Source: Nostoc sp. TH1S01
GTDB lineage: Bacteria; Cyanobacteriota; Cyanobacteriia; Cyanobacteriales; Nostocaceae
Assembly: GCA_018993265.1 (NCBI GenBank)
Contig: JAGKSW010000082.1
Coordinates: forward strand, 1 to 64,000
DNA: 64,000 bases
Direction of reading: 5' to 3'
Positions 63,001-64,000 of the stretch are shown here, piece after piece. Positions within the stretch are counted from its first letter, which is position 1; each line of letters starts with the position of its first letter. The notes beneath the pieces are model-generated. The model was not told the origin of the DNA and ran no database searches. It saw only the letters and a program-made list of their open reading frames with translations. Position numbers and translations under genes: made by a program.

Positions 63001-63547
63001 ACTAGGGCTAGGATTAGCAATTGTGCGTCATCTTGTGGAACTCCACGGTGGTTCTGTGCAAGTCACAAGTCCCGGAGAAAATTTAGGCGCAACTTTTACA
63101 GTGCAATTACCATTAATGGTTGCAGCAACTGAAACATTCACAAACTATCCTTTAATTGAAAATGCCCCAAATCTTCAAGGTGTGCAAATAGTCATTGTGG
63201 ATGATGATGTTGATACTTTGAATTTACTAACTTTTATTTTGGAACAGTATGGTGCGACAGTCCAAGCGGTAAACTCAGCCCAGGAAGCATTACAAGCGAT
63301 CGCTCAAACACAACCCCATTTATTGTTAAGCGATATTGGTATGCCGCTCATGGATGGCTATATGCTGATTGAACAGGTAAGAAAGACAACTCCCGCCAGT
63401 ATATTACCTGCGATCGCTTTAACTGCTTTTGCTGGCGAGGCTAACTCCCAAAAAATTATCTCCGCAGGCTTTCAACGACATCTCACCAAACCCATCGAAC
63501 CAGCAGAGTTAGCAGCAGTAATTGCCAACTTGATTTATGGCAGGTAA
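60047..63547 (+). CDS. Multi-PAS hybrid sensor histidine kinase (DUF4118-PASx5-HisKA-HATPase-REC)
   Basis: 1166 residues. The N-terminus has four hydrophobic helices of the KdpD-like DUF4118 type (GGLAPGLWATVLAVLVNNYFF). Five PAS domains follow to about residue 780, the fourth with a PAC-type HPDD. The kinase core has H-box SHELRSPLNP with His810, then ATP boxes DTGKG and GLGLGL, and a receiver with Asp1096 (SDIGMP). The core is paralogous to that at 2,215-4,875. No DNA-binding output. The signal is unknown; PAS domains may bind redox or light cofactors. Confidence 0.92.
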   Translation: MSKIQRFYLQRYCVSIFSVLIALLLGLTLDNFLKLEVSPLFFAAVVFSSWYGGLAPGLWATVLAVLVNNYFFIPPIYSLILKTWTDILQLIVFSLVALLISYLNSELHIAKQKSEAKLAKLKLSYRGLLETAYEGIWIFDQDGQTEYVNSQLAQMLGYSVEQISDRSIFDFLEHDDQSELQKWLEQNQQQHQETKRQFELRLRRQDTSEIWVIASISFILNEQGKFAGIVAMLTDISQRKCSETILAQEQANRDREGQLLRAMLDILPVGVVISDSKGKFIEVNPAIKAIWGENAPFLDNPSQYHEYKGWWADTGKPIAADEWTLARVLATGETVIGEEIDIESFDGQRKTILNSVIPIRDETGAIIHAVAVNVDITERKHSEAQLRQSEALAKARAEELETIMETVPAAVWIAQDPQCHQMTVNRSAYKLMRLQLGSIMTATPASGEYPFPFKIQKNGQDVPLNELPMQQAGLTGQETEGEFEFVFSEDDVQFIYGKAVPLRDHAGNIRGVIGAFLDITERKRNEESLRQKQEWLDLAQSVGKIGSFEWHIPTNVNIWSKELEAIYGLQPGEFGGTYEDWKKWVHPDDIAQAHTDIINSLHTGQFVTDFRVIWRDGSIHWLHARAKVYYDREGKPLKMVGVNVDISDRKQAEEALQQSESRLRQLLESSIIGIIEAEPDKITFANDAFLQMLGYTQEDVLAGKLRWQDMTPPEYSELDQAKVEEVFVSGVCTPFEKEYIRKDGSRVPILLGATLLTRNPFRWVCFILDLTERKQAEAERAQALERERAARIELERANRMKDDFLAIVSHELRSPLNPILGWAKLLKSRRLDAAKTTQALETIERNAKLQARLIEDLLDVSRILRGKLSLNICTVDLVTNIEAALETVRLAAESKSIHLQTNFALGEVKVEGDPNRLQQIIWNLLTNAVKFTPEGGRVELHLDKVGNFAQIQVTDTGKGISADFLPHVFDRFRQADDVTTRKFGGLGLGLAIVRHLVELHGGSVQVTSPGENLGATFTVQLPLMVAATETFTNYPLIENAPNLQGVQIVIVDDDVDTLNLLTFILEQYGATVQAVNSAQEALQAIAQTQPHLLLSDIGMPLMDGYMLIEQVRKTTPASILPAIALTAFAGEANSQKIISAGFQRHLTKPIEPAELAAVIANLIYGR

Positions 63548-63562
63548 CAATTCTCAAAAGTT

Positions 63563-63589
63563 AAGTCAAGGCAAATAATACCTTGGCTT
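63563..63589 (+). terminator. Rho-independent terminator of the hybrid kinase gene
   Basis: AAGTCAAGG (63,563-63,571) pairs with CCTTGGCTT (63,581-63,589), with one T-G pair, and a T-rich run follows. Confidence 0.75.
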
Positions 63590-63620
63590 AATTTTACCAA
63601 AAACATGGGTTTGAGGTTCC

Positions 63621-63637
63621 TCGCCCTTGAAGGGCGA
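63621..63637. repeat. Left-end hairpin of the second tnpB element
   Basis: TCGCCCTT-G-AAGGGCGA is a perfect 8-bp stem 61 bases before the tnpB start, as expected for a left end of IS200/IS605 type. Confidence 0.65.
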
Positions 63638-63697
63638 CTTTACTTAATTTAAGAAGAATCTAAGTTTTTAGCTTCAGATTTTGGGTAAAATACTAAT

Positions 63698-64000
63698 ATG
63701 GAAACACTGAAGTTTAAGCTATATCAACACAAAAGAAATAAACACCTCAAACGCATGATAAATGCGGCTGGTGTCATCTACAATCATTGCATTGCTCTAC
63801 ACAAACGCTACTACAGAATGTGGGGCAAGCATTTGAGTTGTGCAACACTTCAGTCTCATATTGCCAAATTAAGAAAGCGAAATCCTTTCTGGCAAACAGT
63901 AGGTTCTCAGGCAGTCCAAGATATCTGTAAACGCATCGAGAAAGCCTATCAGTTATTCTTTAAACACAACAACAAAGGAGTTAGACCACCAGGATTTAAG
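63698..64000 (+). CDS. tnpB: TnpB of IS200/IS605 family, cut by the window end
   Basis: 101 codons are visible: METLKFKLYQHKRNKHLKRMI, then AAGVIYNHCIALHKRYYRMWG and VGSQAVQDICKRIEKAYQLFF. This is the TnpB N-terminal domain (OrfB_N-like with IYNHC). The nuclease part lies outside. It is only distantly related to the tnpB at 8,356. Confidence 0.85.
   Translation, partial: METLKFKLYQHKRNKHLKRMINAAGVIYNHCIALHKRYYRMWGKHLSCATLQSHIAKLRKRNPFWQTVGSQAVQDICKRIEKAYQLFFKHNNKGVRPPGFK

Overview
The window reads as the chromosome of a filamentous, Nostocales-like cyanobacterium. The octamer GCGATCGC is scattered throughout, intergenic gaps carry arrays of 7-bp repeats and small inverted-repeat elements, and many genes are cyanobacterial hallmarks: rpaA, pipX, sipA, a high-light-inducible protein, a CAAD protein, acsF and heme oxygenase. 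No rRNA, tRNA or CRISPR array was recognised.

Layout. 1-7,969: the 3' part of an LRR-Roc-COR GTPase, a MASE1 hybrid histidine kinase, a Tat-exported PhoX-like protein and a PEP-CTERM protein. 8,056-12,944: a tnpB-only IS200/IS605-type element beside a YheT-type hydrolase, then rpaA and a Cys-rich copper-storage protein. 13,139-19,318: an envelope and polysaccharide block (secreted protein, PEP-CTERM-type polysaccharide deacetylase paired with a divergent alkaline-phosphatase-fold protein, GT39 glycosyltransferase, methyltransferase). 19,547-32,054: hli, thyX interrupted by an HNH intein, a Ski2-like helicase, proC, sepF, pipY-pipX, a chorismate-using synthase, ecfT and der. 32,413-40,462: an accessory stretch with a RelE/YafQ toxin-antitoxin pair, a truncated RAYT transposase, a TIR-GUN4 fusion, a transposon-end remnant, prxQ, sipA, an amidohydrolase, a MITE, and an unrecognised pair coding a membrane serine-hydrolase-like protein and a membrane coiled-coil protein. 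40,541-50,132: a nucleoside transporter, an SLH-anchored GHL10 glycosidase, GAF, SemiSWEET, CAAD, BON and glycine-zipper stress proteins, with several MITEs. 50,447-54,430: acsF, heme oxygenase and hemN, the gene set of the micro-oxic tetrapyrrole module. 54,639-59,586: a MerR regulator divergent from an SDR gene with a textbook MerR operator, a phosphodiester glycosidase, a small membrane stress protein, Mn-catalase and a DUF3891 protein. 59,611-59,847: two tandem minus-strand stem-loops matching the Yfr2 small-RNA family. 60,047-64,000: a five-PAS hybrid kinase and the start of a second tnpB.

How genes work together. PipX and PipY belong to the PII/NtcA nitrogen network. RpaA, SipA (partner of NblS) and the Hli protein, with a possible HLR1 box, point to clock and light-stress control. 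AcsF, HO and HemN cover the heme, bilin and chlorophyll branches. Mn-catalase and PrxQ handle peroxide.

Most distinctive items: the TIR-GUN4 fusion in a repeat-flanked, rearranged island; the thyX intein with HTH, NUMOD3-like and HNH parts; the tandem Yfr2-like RNAs; the two-gene membrane hydrolase/coiled-coil unit; and the number of miniature inverted-repeat families. All functional calls rest on reading motifs by eye; no database search was run.
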